Positions 51,129 to 60,217 of a DNA stretch of 64,000 nucleotides are shown here, piece after piece. Below the pieces are notes generated by a model that worked only from the letters and a program-made list of their open reading frames with translations, did no database searches and was not told the origin of the DNA. The stretch is from contig NZ_JAFCAR010000004.1 of the NCBI RefSeq assembly GCF_016820245.1, positions 372,001-436,000 of the forward strand. The letters are read 5' to 3'. The DNA is from Jannaschia sp. Os4. GTDB taxonomy: Bacteria > Pseudomonadota > Alphaproteobacteria > Rhodobacterales > Rhodobacteraceae. The translations under genes were made by a program, and so were the position numbers. Each line of letters begins with the position of its first letter. The stretch's first letter is position 1.

Positions 51129-53948
51129 TCAGCGGCCCAAGGACCACCAGCCGCGCTTCTTCCTCGGCGCCTCCGCCTCGGGCTCGGCGGACGGCTCCGC
51201 CTCGGGCGCGGGTTCCGCCTCGGGCTCGGGGGCGGGCGCGTCCTCGGCGGGCGCCTCGGTCATCGCGGCCTCCGCGGCCTCGGCAGCCTCTGCGACCGGC
51301 TCGGACGGCGCGGGCGCCTTCGCGCGGGCGCGCCGCCTCTTCGGCTTGGCCTCCGGCTCGGGCTCCGGCTGAGGCTCGGGCGCGGCGTCCGCGGTCGGCG
51401 CCTCGGTCGGAGCCTCCTCCGCCGACGGATCGCCCGCGGGCGCGGACTCCTCGGCCGGCGCCTCGTCCTTCTTCTTCCGCGACCGCGAGCGGCTGCGGGA
51501 GCGCTTGGGCTTCTCCTCCTCGGCGGGCGCCTGGGCCTCCGGCTCCGGCGCGGCCTCCGTCACCCCGCCCTCGGCCTCGGCCGCGTCGGCGGGGGGCTCC
51601 TCGGCGGTCGGAGCCTCCGAGGACTCGCCCCCTTCCCCCTCGCCTTCGGCACCACCCTTGCCGCGCCGCCGCGACCTACGGCGGCGCCGCTTCTTCGGCT
51701 GCTCCTCGCCGTCCTCGGACGGCTCCGGCGCGCGCGCCTCGGCCTCCACCGGGGCGTCCGCCTCGTCCGCGGCCTCGGACGGCGCCCAGTCCGCGTTCAG
51801 CGCCGCCACCGGCGCGGCCGCCTTGGCCACCTGCCGCGTGGTGGTCTTGAACTTCTCCAAGGCAGGCAGGTCGTCCCCGATCAGCGACGGGTCCGCCTCG
51901 ATCCGCACGGCCATGCCGTAGCGCTGCTCGACGGCCGCGAGATGCTCCCGCTTCTCGTTGAGCAGGTAGTTCGCCACCTTGACCGGGACGCGGGCCAGCA
52001 CCTCGCGGGAGCGCTTGCGCGTGCCCTCCTCGTCGAGCATCCGAAGCACCTGCAGCGCGAGGCTGTCGTCGGAGCGGATGAGGCCCGTGCCGTGGCAGTG
52101 GGCGCAGGGCTGGGTCGTCGCCTCGAGCATGCCGGGACGCAGGCGCTGGCGCGACATCTCCATCAGGCCGAAGCCGGAGATGCGCCCGACCTGGATGCGG
52201 GCGCGGTCGGTCTTGAGCGCGTCCTTCATCCGCTTCTCGACGGCGGCGTTGTTGCGCCGCTCGTCCATGTCGATGAAGTCGATCACGATCAGACCCGCGA
52301 GGTCGCGCAGCTTGGCTTGGCGCGCCACCTCCTCCGCGGCCTCGAGGTTGGTCTTGAGCGCCGTCTCCTCGATCGAGCCTTCCTTCGTGGCCTTTCCGGA
52401 GTTGACGTCGATCGCGACCAGCGCCTCGGTGATGCCGATGACGATGTAGCCGCCCGACTTGAGGTGCACCGTCGGGTTGAACATCGCCGACAGCGTCGAC
52501 TCGACCCCGTGGCGCGCGAAGAGCGGCAGGTGGTCGGAGTGCTTCTTCACCGCGTCCACGTGCTCCGGCATGATCAGGGACATGTAGTCCCGCGCCTGCC
52601 GGTACCCGTCGTCCCCGTCGACGATCACCTCCGAGATGTCGCGGCTGAAGTAGTCGCGGATCGACCGGTGGATCAGGTCGCCCTCCTCGTAGATGGGCGC
52701 CGGCGCGATCGACTTGAGCGTCAGCTCGCGGATCTGCTCCCACTGGCGCTGGAGGTACTCGTAGTCGCGCTTGATGTCGGTCTTGGTGCGCTTGGCGCCG
52801 GCCGTGCGGACGATCAGCCCCGCGCCCTGCGGCACGTCGATCGAGGTCGCGATCTCCTTAAGCTTCTTGCGGTCGGCCGCGTTCGTGATCTTGCGGGAGA
52901 TGCCGCCGCCGCGCGCGGTGTTGGGCATCAGGACGCAGTAGCGGCCCGCGAGCGACAGGTAGGTGGTCAGTGCGGCGCCCTTGTTGCCCCGCTCCTCCTT
53001 CACGACCTGCACCAGCATGATCTGCCGGACCTTCACGACCTCTTGGATCTTGTACTTCCGCGCGCGCGGCTTCGGCGGCACGCGGACCTCGGCGATGGCC
53101 GGGTCGTCGCTGTCGTCCTCGGGGAGGTCGAGCACGCCCTCCGCGTCATCCGCGTCGTCGCCGTCCGGATCGACCACGTCCATTCCGGCCGGATCGGCGG
53201 CGTCGGACGGCTCGTCGGCGGGGGCCTCCCCCTCCTCGGGGCCGCCCTCCCCGTCGGTCAGGGTCTTGTCCTCGAGGCCCGCGCCCTCGGCCATCGTCCG
53301 GCCGTCGGCGTCGTCGTCCCCCTCGGGCGCGTCCGCGCCGTCCGTCGTCCCCGCCTCGGCCAGTTCGGCGGCCTCGCCCGACACCACCTCGGGCTCGTCC
53401 TTGGCCTCGTCGGCCAGCACGGTCTCGGCGGCTGGCGCGTCGCCGTCGGTCCCGGCGTCGGTCGACGGCTCCTCGGTCTTCTTGCGGCGCGAGCGGCTGC
53501 GCGAGCGCGAGCGCTTCTTCGGCTTGGCCTCCTCGTCGGACGCCTCGGCCTCGGGGCCATCTGCATCGCCGTCGGCGTCCGCGTCGTCCGACTTCCGCGA
53601 GCGGCGCTTCTTGGCCTCGGCCTCGCCCTTCGCCTCCTCGGCGGCGGCCACGGCCTCCGCGTAGGCGCGCTCCTCGGCGATGAGCGCGTCGCGGTCGGCC
53701 TTGGGGATCTGGTAGTAATCGGGGTGGATCTCGTTGAAGGCGAGGAAGCCGTGGCGGTTGCCGCCGTAGTCCACGAAGGCCGCCTGCAGCGACGGCTCCA
53801 CGCGCGTCACCTTGGCCAAGTAGATGTTGCCCGCTAGCTGCTTCTTGCTGGCGCTCTCGAAGTCAAATTCCTCGACGCGGGTTCCATCCGCCACCACGAC
53901 CCGGGTCTCTTCCGGGTGGGTGGCGTCGATCAGCATTTTCTTCGACAT
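51129..53948 (-). CDS. rne: ribonuclease E
   Basis: A 939-residue endoribonuclease starting mRNA decay and processing rRNA/tRNA. Order: S1 domain split by an acidic and arginine/serine-rich insertion (about 105-290), which includes R-S-R-S-R-S-R-S-R-R-K-K; the RNase-H-like and DNase-like catalytic core with aspartates near 513 (A-I-D-V-N-S-G-K) and 556 (V-I-D-F-I-D-M-D); a zinc-link C-A-H-C-H-G-T-G near 613; and a long disordered C-terminal tail with a second R-S repeat. The end K-K-R-G-W-W-S-L-G-R carries a GWW motif known to bind PNPase in Caulobacter. The start at 53948 follows GGAAAGA. Confidence 0.95.
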   Translation of the reverse strand: MSKKMLIDATHPEETRVVVADGTRVEEFDFESASKKQLAGNIYLAKVTRVEPSLQAAFVDYGGNRHGFLAFNEIHPDYYQIPKADRDALIAEERAYAEAVAAAEEAKGEAEAKKRRSRKSDDADADGDADGPEAEASDEEAKPKKRSRSRSRSRRKKTEEPSTDAGTDGDAPAAETVLADEAKDEPEVVSGEAAELAEAGTTDGADAPEGDDDADGRTMAEGAGLEDKTLTDGEGGPEEGEAPADEPSDAADPAGMDVVDPDGDDADDAEGVLDLPEDDSDDPAIAEVRVPPKPRARKYKIQEVVKVRQIMLVQVVKEERGNKGAALTTYLSLAGRYCVLMPNTARGGGISRKITNAADRKKLKEIATSIDVPQGAGLIVRTAGAKRTKTDIKRDYEYLQRQWEQIRELTLKSIAPAPIYEEGDLIHRSIRDYFSRDISEVIVDGDDGYRQARDYMSLIMPEHVDAVKKHSDHLPLFARHGVESTLSAMFNPTVHLKSGGYIVIGITEALVAIDVNSGKATKEGSIEETALKTNLEAAEEVARQAKLRDLAGLIVIDFIDMDERRNNAAVEKRMKDALKTDRARIQVGRISGFGLMEMSRQRLRPGMLEATTQPCAHCHGTGLIRSDDSLALQVLRMLDEEGTRKRSREVLARVPVKVANYLLNEKREHLAAVEQRYGMAVRIEADPSLIGDDLPALEKFKTTTRQVAKAAAPVAALNADWAPSEAADEADAPVEAEARAPEPSEDGEEQPKKRRRRRSRRRGKGGAEGEGEGGESSEAPTAEEPPADAAEAEGGVTEAAPEPEAQAPAEEEKPKRSRSRSRSRKKKDEAPAEESAPAGDPSAEEAPTEAPTADAAPEPQPEPEPEAKPKRRRARAKAPAPSEPVAEAAEAAEAAMTEAPAEDAPAPEPEAEPAPEAEPSAEPEAEAPRKKRGWWSLGR

Positions 53949-54310
53949 GAATCTTTCCACGCCTGAGATGCGCCCCAGGGGGCGCGAGCAGGCGATTTGT
54001 GGGGGCGAGCACGGGCGACGCCGACGGGCGGCCCGAGGCCGTCCCGTTCGGTGATGTCGATCCCAGCGTCATCGCGCGTCTCTCTGACGGGGCGTTCCCG
54101 CCGGTTCAGGGGACCCGTCCGGGTCCGTCGCGGAGGCCGCGCCTGTGCGCGCGAGGGCCGTCCGCCGCAGCTTCGCCCCCGGCGGCCTAGGGGCCGGATG
54201 CCGGGGAGAAGGAACTCACCGTCCCCACCGCCCGAGCGTCCGGGGGCAGGACCGTGAGGCCTACATAGGGGTCATGAGGTGCGTTCCGCAATCGGATTCG
54301 GTTCGCGGCA
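53949..54310 (-). other. rne 5' leader / intergenic region
   Basis: A 362-base region with no supported gene between rne and the upstream membrane-protein gene. It probably holds the rne promoter and a long 5' leader. A strong hairpin GCGCCCC/GGGGCGC lies at 53970-53985, ending about 22 bases before the rne start. RNase E often controls its own mRNA through leader structure, so this is a candidate site. No riboswitch class is recognised. Confidence 0.55.
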
Positions 54311-55132
54311 TCAGAGCCCGCCCGGAAAGAAGCGCATGCAGTCCGGCGGCGCGTCGGCGCCGCAGGCCCAGCGGGAGAGCTTCTCGTTGAGCGGGCCGCC
54401 GGCCGGATGGAAATGCGGCGTCGTGCCCAGGGGCATGACGAAGTCCGGCGAGGGCGGGCGGGCCTGCAGGAGCCGCCCGAGCAGAACCCCCTCATGGAAC
54501 CGGTCGATGCGCCCGTCCGGCAAGCCGTAGACGTGGATGGAGAAGCGGACGTGTCCGCGGCGGCGCTCGGAGAACGGCTCCGGCCCGGTTTGGTGGAGGA
54601 CGAAGAAGTCCTGCGACGAGGTCACGATCACGAGGTCGACGCGGTCCGGCAGGAGGTCCGGCCGGAAATCCGCGTAGGGCGCGACGGGCGCGCCACCGGG
54701 CGGGACGGATTCGGTGCTCCGCACGAGGAGGCTGCCCTCCGTCCCCGGCGCCTTCAAGGCCTTGAGCCCCGCCCGGTCCGGCTCCTCCCAATCGGCGTGC
54801 TCCAAGCCGACCACGTCGATCCGCGCCGCGTCCGACCGGATCAGGAGGTCGTCGCAGATCTCGCAGGACGACCCCGCGATGGTCACGAGGAGGACGTTCT
54901 TTCCCGCGAGGTCGATCTCGGGCGGCCAGACCGACGCGCGCTGCATCGCTTGGCCCGTCAGGAGGGCGTCCGCGCGACCGACGAGGGCGGGCACGAACAT
55001 CGGGCCGATCCCCAGCAGGACCACCACGCCGCCCCAGAGCCGGTTCCTCGACCAGAGCCACATGCCGAAAGCCGCCACCCCCAAGAGGACGACCACCGGA
55101 ACGGCGTGGATCAGCAGGTAGATGACCTCCAC
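54311..55132 (-). CDS. membrane protein of unknown function downstream of dctD
   Basis: A 273-residue protein with two N-terminal hydrophobic segments (about 3-26 and 33-52), then a soluble domain containing G-S-S-C-E-I-C-D-D near 87-95, a C-x-x-C pair. Two further cysteines lie near the C-terminus (A-C-G-A-D-A-P-P-D-C). Segments F-V-L-H-Q-T-G and G-R-L-L-Q-A look folded. I do not recognise the family. It starts with GTG at 55132, ten bases after the dctD stop, so it is probably co-transcribed with the dctB/dctD genes. It could be redox-active through the CxxC, which is a guess. Confidence 0.7.
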   Translation of the reverse strand: MEVIYLLIHAVPVVVLLGVAAFGMWLWSRNRLWGGVVVLLGIGPMFVPALVGRADALLTGQAMQRASVWPPEIDLAGKNVLLVTIAGSSCEICDDLLIRSDAARIDVVGLEHADWEEPDRAGLKALKAPGTEGSLLVRSTESVPPGGAPVAPYADFRPDLLPDRVDLVIVTSSQDFFVLHQTGPEPFSERRRGHVRFSIHVYGLPDGRIDRFHEGVLLGRLLQARPPSPDFVMPLGTTPHFHPAGGPLNEKLSRWACGADAPPDCMRFFPGGL

Positions 55133-55142
55133 CGGGACGACT

Positions 55143-56477
55143 CTAGAGGTAGTTCGACCGGCTCAGGCCATACTTGGCCATCTTCTCGTTGAGCGTCCGG
55201 CGGGGGAGCGAGAGTTCCTCCATCACCGAGGCGATGGAGCCGCGGTGGCGGCGCATCGTGTTGTCGATGAGCATCCGCTCGAACGCCTCGACGTATTCCT
55301 TGAGAGGCTTGCCCTCCGCCACGACCTGCGGCGCGGTCTCGCCGTCCTCTTGGGTGTCGGCCATCAGCAGCGAGGAGATGGAGCCGGTGCCGCGGCGCTG
55401 CTGGAGCACCGCGCGCTCGGCGAGGTTGATGAGTTGGCGCACGTTGCCGGGCCACGGGGCTTGGAGAAGCTGCGCCGCCTCCTGCGCGGCCAGTTGCGGC
55501 GGCTCGGCGCCGTATTCCTCGCCGAAGGCGTCGGCGTAATGCGTGAACAGCGTCAGCACGTCCTCGCCGCGCTGGCGCAGCGGCGGAATCGTCAGCTTCA
55601 TCGCCGCGAGGCGGTAGTAGAGGTCTTGGCGTAGCGTCTGCTCGCAGGACTTCTCGGGGTCGGAGCCGTTGCAGATCGCGAGGATGCGCGTCTCGGCGGG
55701 GGTGCCCTGATCGTTGATGAACTTCAGCAGCCGGGCCTGCAGCGCGACGGGCAGCGCCTCGACGTCCTCCAGCACCAGCGTCCCGCCCCGCGCCTCCTCG
55801 ACGAGCGGCAGGCCCTCCTCCGTCGGCCCGAAGAGGCGCTGGCCCAGCTCCTCCTCGCCATGCGCCGCGCAGGAGGCGAGCGCGAAGGTCTTTCCCGCCC
55901 GCGGCCCCACCGCGTGCAGCGCGTGGGCCACAAGGGTCTTGCCGGTCCCCGTCTCGCCGTCGATGAGCACGTGCGTGTCCGCCTGCCCGAGGTCGAGGAT
56001 GTCCTCGCGCAGCCGCTCCATCGCGGGCGACGTCCCGATCAGCTTCCGCATCAGCACGGTGCCGTCCGACAGCTCGCGGCGCAGCGCGCGGTTGTCCAAG
56101 GTGAGCTTCCGCGCCTGCGAGGCCCGCCGCACCAGTTCCGTCAGGCGGTCGGGGTTGAACGGCTTCTCGAGGAAGTCGAACGCCCCCAGCCGCATCGCCT
56201 CGACGGCCATGGGCACGTCGCCGTGGCCCGTGATCATCACCACCGGCAGCGACGAGTCCTGCCCCATCAGCCGCTTGAGGAACTGCATCCCGTCCACGCC
56301 CGGCATGCGGATGTCCGACACCACGACGCCCGGGTAGTCGCCGCCGACCTTCTTGAGCGCCTCCTCGGCCGAGCCGAACGTCTCGGTGGCGAAGCCCGAC
56401 AGGGCGAGCCACTGGGAGATGGACTGGCGCATGTCCTGCTCGTCGTCGACGATGGCGACGCGGTTGTTCTGGGCCAT
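55143..56477 (-). CDS. dctD: response regulator, DctD-like, lacking the GAFTGA loop
   Basis: A 444-residue NtrC-type response regulator. The receiver domain has the phospho-acceptor D55 (V-V-V-S-D-I-R-M-P-G) and K105 in E-K-P-F-N. The AAA+ domain has Walker A G-E-T-G-T-G-K-T (174-181) and Walker B G-T-L-V-L-E-D-V-E. Between them the sigma-54-contacting G-A-F-T-G-A is absent (L-F-G-P-T-E-E-G-L-P-L instead). A Fis-type helix-turn-helix follows (S-L-P-R-R-T-L-N-E-K-M). It pairs with dctB upstream; C4-dicarboxylate transporters are not in the window. Without the loop, sigma-54 activation is doubtful. Confidence 0.88.
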   Translation of the reverse strand: MAQNNRVAIVDDEQDMRQSISQWLALSGFATETFGSAEEALKKVGGDYPGVVVSDIRMPGVDGMQFLKRLMGQDSSLPVVMITGHGDVPMAVEAMRLGAFDFLEKPFNPDRLTELVRRASQARKLTLDNRALRRELSDGTVLMRKLIGTSPAMERLREDILDLGQADTHVLIDGETGTGKTLVAHALHAVGPRAGKTFALASCAAHGEEELGQRLFGPTEEGLPLVEEARGGTLVLEDVEALPVALQARLLKFINDQGTPAETRILAICNGSDPEKSCEQTLRQDLYYRLAAMKLTIPPLRQRGEDVLTLFTHYADAFGEEYGAEPPQLAAQEAAQLLQAPWPGNVRQLINLAERAVLQQRRGTGSISSLLMADTQEDGETAPQVVAEGKPLKEYVEAFERMLIDNTMRRHRGSIASVMEELSLPRRTLNEKMAKYGLSRSNYL

Positions 56478-56498
56478 GCGGTCCTCCGGTTGTGGCGC

Positions 56499-58268
56499 CT
56501 ACTCGGCGGCGGCCTGGCTCGGGACATAGACCGGCAGGCGCACCTCGAAAACGGCCCCACCGGCCTCGGCGTTCCGCGCGAGCAGGCGTCCGCCGAGGTC
56601 GGTGACGATGCCCGACGAGATCGCCAGGCCCAGCCCCACGCCCTCGCCGGGCTTCTTGGTGGTGAAGAACGGCTCGAACAGCTTGTCGGGCGCGTCGATC
56701 CCATGGCCCGTGTCGCGCACGGCGAGGACCGCCTCGTCGCCCTGCGTCACGAGCAGGTCGAGGTCGCGCCGCTCCATCCCCTTCATCGCGTCGAGCGCGT
56801 TGCGCACGAGGTTGATGATGACCTGCTCCAGGCGCAGCCGGTCGGCCATCACCATCACCGGCTCCTCCGGCATAAGCTGGCTGATCCGGACGTCGTCGCG
56901 GCGAAGCTGCGGCTCCATCAGCGTCAGCGCGGACTTCAGCGCGTGCCGCACGTCCACCGGCTCGAACGCCTCGCCGCCCTTGCGCGCGTAGGACTTCAGC
57001 TGCCGCGTGATCGCGCCCATCCGCTCGATCAGGTCGTCGATGCGCTGGAAGGAGGACAGTGCCTCCTCCGAGCGCCGCCGCTGGAGCAGCAGCTTGGCCC
57101 CCGCGAGGTAGGTCCGCATCGCGGCCAGCGGCTGGTTCAGCTCGTGGGACACGGCGGCCGACATCTCGCCCAAGGCGGCCAGCTTGGAGGACTGGGCGAG
57201 CGACTGCTCGGTCTCCTTGAGCTCCTCCTGCACCCGCTTGCGCTCGGCCACCTCCGCCGAGAGGCGCGCGTTCAGCGCCCGCAGCTTGGCCGACTCGCGC
57301 CGGGCCAGCAGCGTCTGCAGCGTGTTGCGGCGGTTGAGCAGGTAGAACCCCAGCGCGATCGCCAAGGCGAAGCCGGTCAGGATCAGGGCCAGCACGCCGT
57401 TCACCTGCTGCCGCACGGAGTCGTAGGAGGTGAAGGAGACCAGCGACCAGCCCCGGAAGGGGATGCGCCCTTCCAGCTTCATCAGCGCGTCCCCCGAGAA
57501 GTACTCCTCCTCGAAGTCGGGTCCGTAGCCGCCCGCGCTCGCCAAGGCGCGTTGCAGCGCGGTCGGCACCGACAGCCCTGCCAGCGCCTCCTCGAGGGGC
57601 TGGCCGCGCCAGCGCGGCTCGGTCGACAGGATCACGATCCCCGCCGCGTCCGTCACCACGACGGCCGCGGAGGTGCCGCGCCAGCGGCTCTCGAACTGCG
57701 CGAGGTCGACCTGCACCTCCAGCACGCCCAGCACGTCGTTCCCGTCGCGCACCGTCCGGCTGAAGGCGGCGCGGTAAGCGCCCGTCGGCTGCTGCGCGAG
57801 GGTGAAGACCGTGCCCGTCCGCTCCAAGGCGTCGGTGAAGGCTGGCGCGTCGGCGCGGACCGAGCCGAGCTCGTTGCGGTCCGTGGCGGCCACCACGCGC
57901 CCCTCGGCGTCCGCCAGCACGATGGAGGCGGCGCCGATCTCGTCGACGTAGGAGATGAGGCGCTGGGACGAGGCGGAGAAGTCCCGCGCACGCAGCGCCG
58001 CGATGAGCGACGTGTCCCGCGCGAGGAGCAGCGGCACGACGGAGTTGCGCTGCAGCTCGGACAGGATGGCGCCCGAGTAGAGGGACTGGCGCAGCTGCGC
58101 GCGCTCCTCGGTCGCGGCCACGAAGCGCGAGGTCAGCGCGCCGTTGGCGAACCACAGCGCCCCCAGCGCGACCAGGCCCAGCGAGATGAGGATGGCCCGC
58201 GTGAACCACGACAGGCGCCCCCCCTCCTCGGGGACCTCCACGCGCGCGCTCTCGTCGTGCCAGAACAT
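56499..58268 (-). CDS. dctB: sensor histidine kinase, DctB-like
   Basis: A 589-residue membrane kinase: helix near 20-42, a long periplasmic sensor region of double-Cache type (about 45-300), a second helix near 310-332, a coiled coil, and HisKA plus HATPase_c domains. The phosphorylated histidine is in S-H-E-L-N-Q-P-L-A-A (about 374); N-box is N-L-V-R-N-A-L-D, G boxes are D-T-G-H-G-I-D and G-V-G-L-G-L-A. I use the ATG at 58268; a TTG at 58397 would add 43 proline/alanine-rich residues. It senses C4-dicarboxylates in relatives, and the ligand is inferred. Confidence 0.87.
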   Translation of the reverse strand: MFWHDESARVEVPEEGGRLSWFTRAILISLGLVALGALWFANGALTSRFVAATEERAQLRQSLYSGAILSELQRNSVVPLLLARDTSLIAALRARDFSASSQRLISYVDEIGAASIVLADAEGRVVAATDRNELGSVRADAPAFTDALERTGTVFTLAQQPTGAYRAAFSRTVRDGNDVLGVLEVQVDLAQFESRWRGTSAAVVVTDAAGIVILSTEPRWRGQPLEEALAGLSVPTALQRALASAGGYGPDFEEEYFSGDALMKLEGRIPFRGWSLVSFTSYDSVRQQVNGVLALILTGFALAIALGFYLLNRRNTLQTLLARRESAKLRALNARLSAEVAERKRVQEELKETEQSLAQSSKLAALGEMSAAVSHELNQPLAAMRTYLAGAKLLLQRRRSEEALSSFQRIDDLIERMGAITRQLKSYARKGGEAFEPVDVRHALKSALTLMEPQLRRDDVRISQLMPEEPVMVMADRLRLEQVIINLVRNALDAMKGMERRDLDLLVTQGDEAVLAVRDTGHGIDAPDKLFEPFFTTKKPGEGVGLGLAISSGIVTDLGGRLLARNAEAGGAVFEVRLPVYVPSQAAAE

Positions 58269-58402
58269 GTGAGCGGGGGTAGCCGCGGCGCCGTCGGGGC
58301 GGGCGCCCGGCGCGTCCGCCGCAGCGGCGTGGGCGGCGGACCGCTCCGCGTCGGGCGGGGTGGGCGGATCGCCGCCGGTGCCGTGGTCGGCGGGCAACGC
58401 GG

Positions 58403-59068
58403 TCAGGCCGCCACGAGGGCGTCCGCCAGCCCCCGGAACAGCGCCATCCCGTCGGTCCGTCCGTGCGCGGGCTCCATCGCCCGCTCGGGATGCGGCATCA
58501 GGCCGAGGACGCGGCGATTCGCGCTCAACACCCCCGCGACGTCGTCCCGCGCGCCGTTCGGCGTCGCCGTGTAGCGCAGCGCGATCCGGTCCTCGTCCTT
58601 GAGCCGCGCGAGGTCGTCGTCCGACACCACGTAGTTCCCCTCGTGATGCGCGATGGGCAGCGCGATCTCCTGCCCCACGCCCCAGCCGTCGGTGAACGCG
58701 CTCGACGCCTCGACCCGCAGGCCCACGGTGTCGCAGATGTAGGTCAGGCCCGCGTTGCGGATCAGCGCGCCCGGCAGCAGGCCCAGCTCCGTCACGATCT
58801 GGAAACCGTTGCAGGGCGCGAGCACGTAGCCCCCCCGCCCGGCGTGGCGGACCAGCGCGTCGGCGATGGGCGCGCGCGCCGCGATGGCCCCGCAGCGCAG
58901 GTAGTCCCCGAACGAGAACCCGCCCGGCACGCCGACGACGTCGGTGCGGTCCGGCAGGGCGATGTCCTTGTGCCAGACCATCTCGACCTCGAAGCCGGTC
59001 AGGCGGAACGCCTCGGCGAGGTCGCGGTCGCAGTTGGATCCGGGGAAGACGAGGACGGCGGCTTTCAT
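58403..59068 (-). CDS. purQ: phosphoribosylformylglycinamidine synthase subunit PurQ
   Basis: A 221-residue class I glutamine amidotransferase that supplies ammonia to PurL for formylglycinamidine ribonucleotide formation. The N-terminus is V-F-P-G-S-N-C-D-R-D, the nucleophile cysteine is in A-P-C-N-G-F-Q near 86, and H/E of the catalytic triad are in M-P-H-P-E-R-A near 195. It is separated from purS by three unrelated genes. dctB starts nearby downstream. Confidence 0.97.
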   Translation of the reverse strand: MKAAVLVFPGSNCDRDLAEAFRLTGFEVEMVWHKDIALPDRTDVVGVPGGFSFGDYLRCGAIAARAPIADALVRHAGRGGYVLAPCNGFQIVTELGLLPGALIRNAGLTYICDTVGLRVEASSAFTDGWGVGQEIALPIAHHEGNYVVSDDDLARLKDEDRIALRYTATPNGARDDVAGVLSANRRVLGLMPHPERAMEPAHGRTDGMALFRGLADALVAA

Positions 59069-59113
59069 GCCGGCCCCGTTACACCCTGTGCGGGCCGAAG
59101 TGTAGGGCCGGCC

Positions 59114-60148
59114 TCACGCGGCGAAGTCCGTGACCACGGCCACGCCCGGCGGGGTCGGCCCGTCGAAGGCGGCCAGTTCCGCGCTGACGTCCGACAGGCC
59201 CACGTGCCGCGCGATCAGCGGCGAGAGGTCCACGCGACCCCGCACCACGAGGTCGAGGAGCGACGGGTAGCGCCACGCGGGCATCCCGCGCGTGCCGTAG
59301 AGCGCGAGGTTGCCTTGGTAGACGGCGCTCATGTCCACCTCCATCCGGGCGGTGTGCCCGACCGGCATCCCGACCTGCACGTGCCGCCCCCGCGCGCGCA
59401 GGCAGCGCAGCGAGGCGTTGACGGTCGCGGGGATGCCCAGTGCCTCGACGGAGACGTCCGCGCCGCCGCCGGTGATCTCGCGGATCTCCTCGGCGGTCGT
59501 CTCGGAGGCCATCACGGCCCCCTCCATGCCCAGCCCCAGCGCGTGGTCCAGCTTCTCGCGCACGACGTCGACCACCACGACCTTGGCCCCCATCGCGCGC
59601 CCGAGGATCGCGGCCGAGAGGCCCACGCCCCCGGTCCCGTGCACCGCCAGCCACTCACCCGCCGCCAATTGCGCGCGGCCCGTCAGCGCGTGCCACGCGG
59701 TCGTGACCCGGCACCCCATCCCGGCGGCCACCGCCGGGTCCATCCCCTCGGGCAGCGCGGCGAGGTTGTGGTCGCGCGGCACGGCCACGTACTCCGCGAA
59801 GGCGCCCGGCTCGATGAAGCCCGGCAGGCGCTGGTCCAAGCAGGTGTTCGCGTGCCCCGAGCGGCATTCCGGGCAGGTGCCGCAGGACAGGATGAAGGGC
59901 GCGACCAGCCGGTCGCCCACGCTCCACCGCGCCTCCGGCCCCGCCTCCACGACCTCGCCGCAATACTCGTGGCCGCCGATCTGGCCCGGCTTTACGCGGG
60001 GATGCTCGCCCACCCAGCCGTGCCAGTCGCTGCGGCACACCCCGCAGGCCTCGACCCGCAGGACCACCCCGTCGCGGGGGCACTCCGGCTCGGGCACGTC
60101 CTCGAGGGCGAGGGGCTGGCGGTACTCTCTCAGGACGGCTGCGCGCAT
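59114..60148 (-). CDS. zinc-dependent alcohol dehydrogenase family protein
   Basis: A 344-residue medium-chain dehydrogenase. The catalytic zinc ligands are C38 (G-V-C-R-S-D) and H60-E61 (G-G-H-E-Y). The structural zinc cysteines are C89, C92, C95 and C103. The nucleotide fold is H-G-T-G-G-V-G-L-S-A near 170. The start at 60148 follows GGGGAGGA. It is divergent from the NADP-dependent oxidoreductase gene and lies between purS and purQ. The alcohol or aldehyde substrate is unknown. Confidence 0.9.
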   Translation of the reverse strand: MRAAVLREYRQPLALEDVPEPECPRDGVVLRVEACGVCRSDWHGWVGEHPRVKPGQIGGHEYCGEVVEAGPEARWSVGDRLVAPFILSCGTCPECRSGHANTCLDQRLPGFIEPGAFAEYVAVPRDHNLAALPEGMDPAVAAGMGCRVTTAWHALTGRAQLAAGEWLAVHGTGGVGLSAAILGRAMGAKVVVVDVVREKLDHALGLGMEGAVMASETTAEEIREITGGGADVSVEALGIPATVNASLRCLRARGRHVQVGMPVGHTARMEVDMSAVYQGNLALYGTRGMPAWRYPSLLDLVVRGRVDLSPLIARHVGLSDVSAELAAFDGPTPPGVAVVTDFAA

Positions 60149-60217
60149 GGTGTTGTCCTCCCCGGCGCGACCTGACCAAGATCGGGGACCGTTTGGCAAC
60201 CACTTCCGGACCTCCCC

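Noticed and set aside
49698..53837. Long plus-strand open frame covering uxuB and the whole of rne
   Set aside because: The translation is low-complexity arginine/proline and leucine/glycine sequence, a shadow of uxuB and rne; no domain or ribosome site.
55111..58209. Long minus-strand open frame across dctD and dctB
   Set aside because: It is out of frame with both recognised proteins and gives arginine/alanine-rich nonsense.
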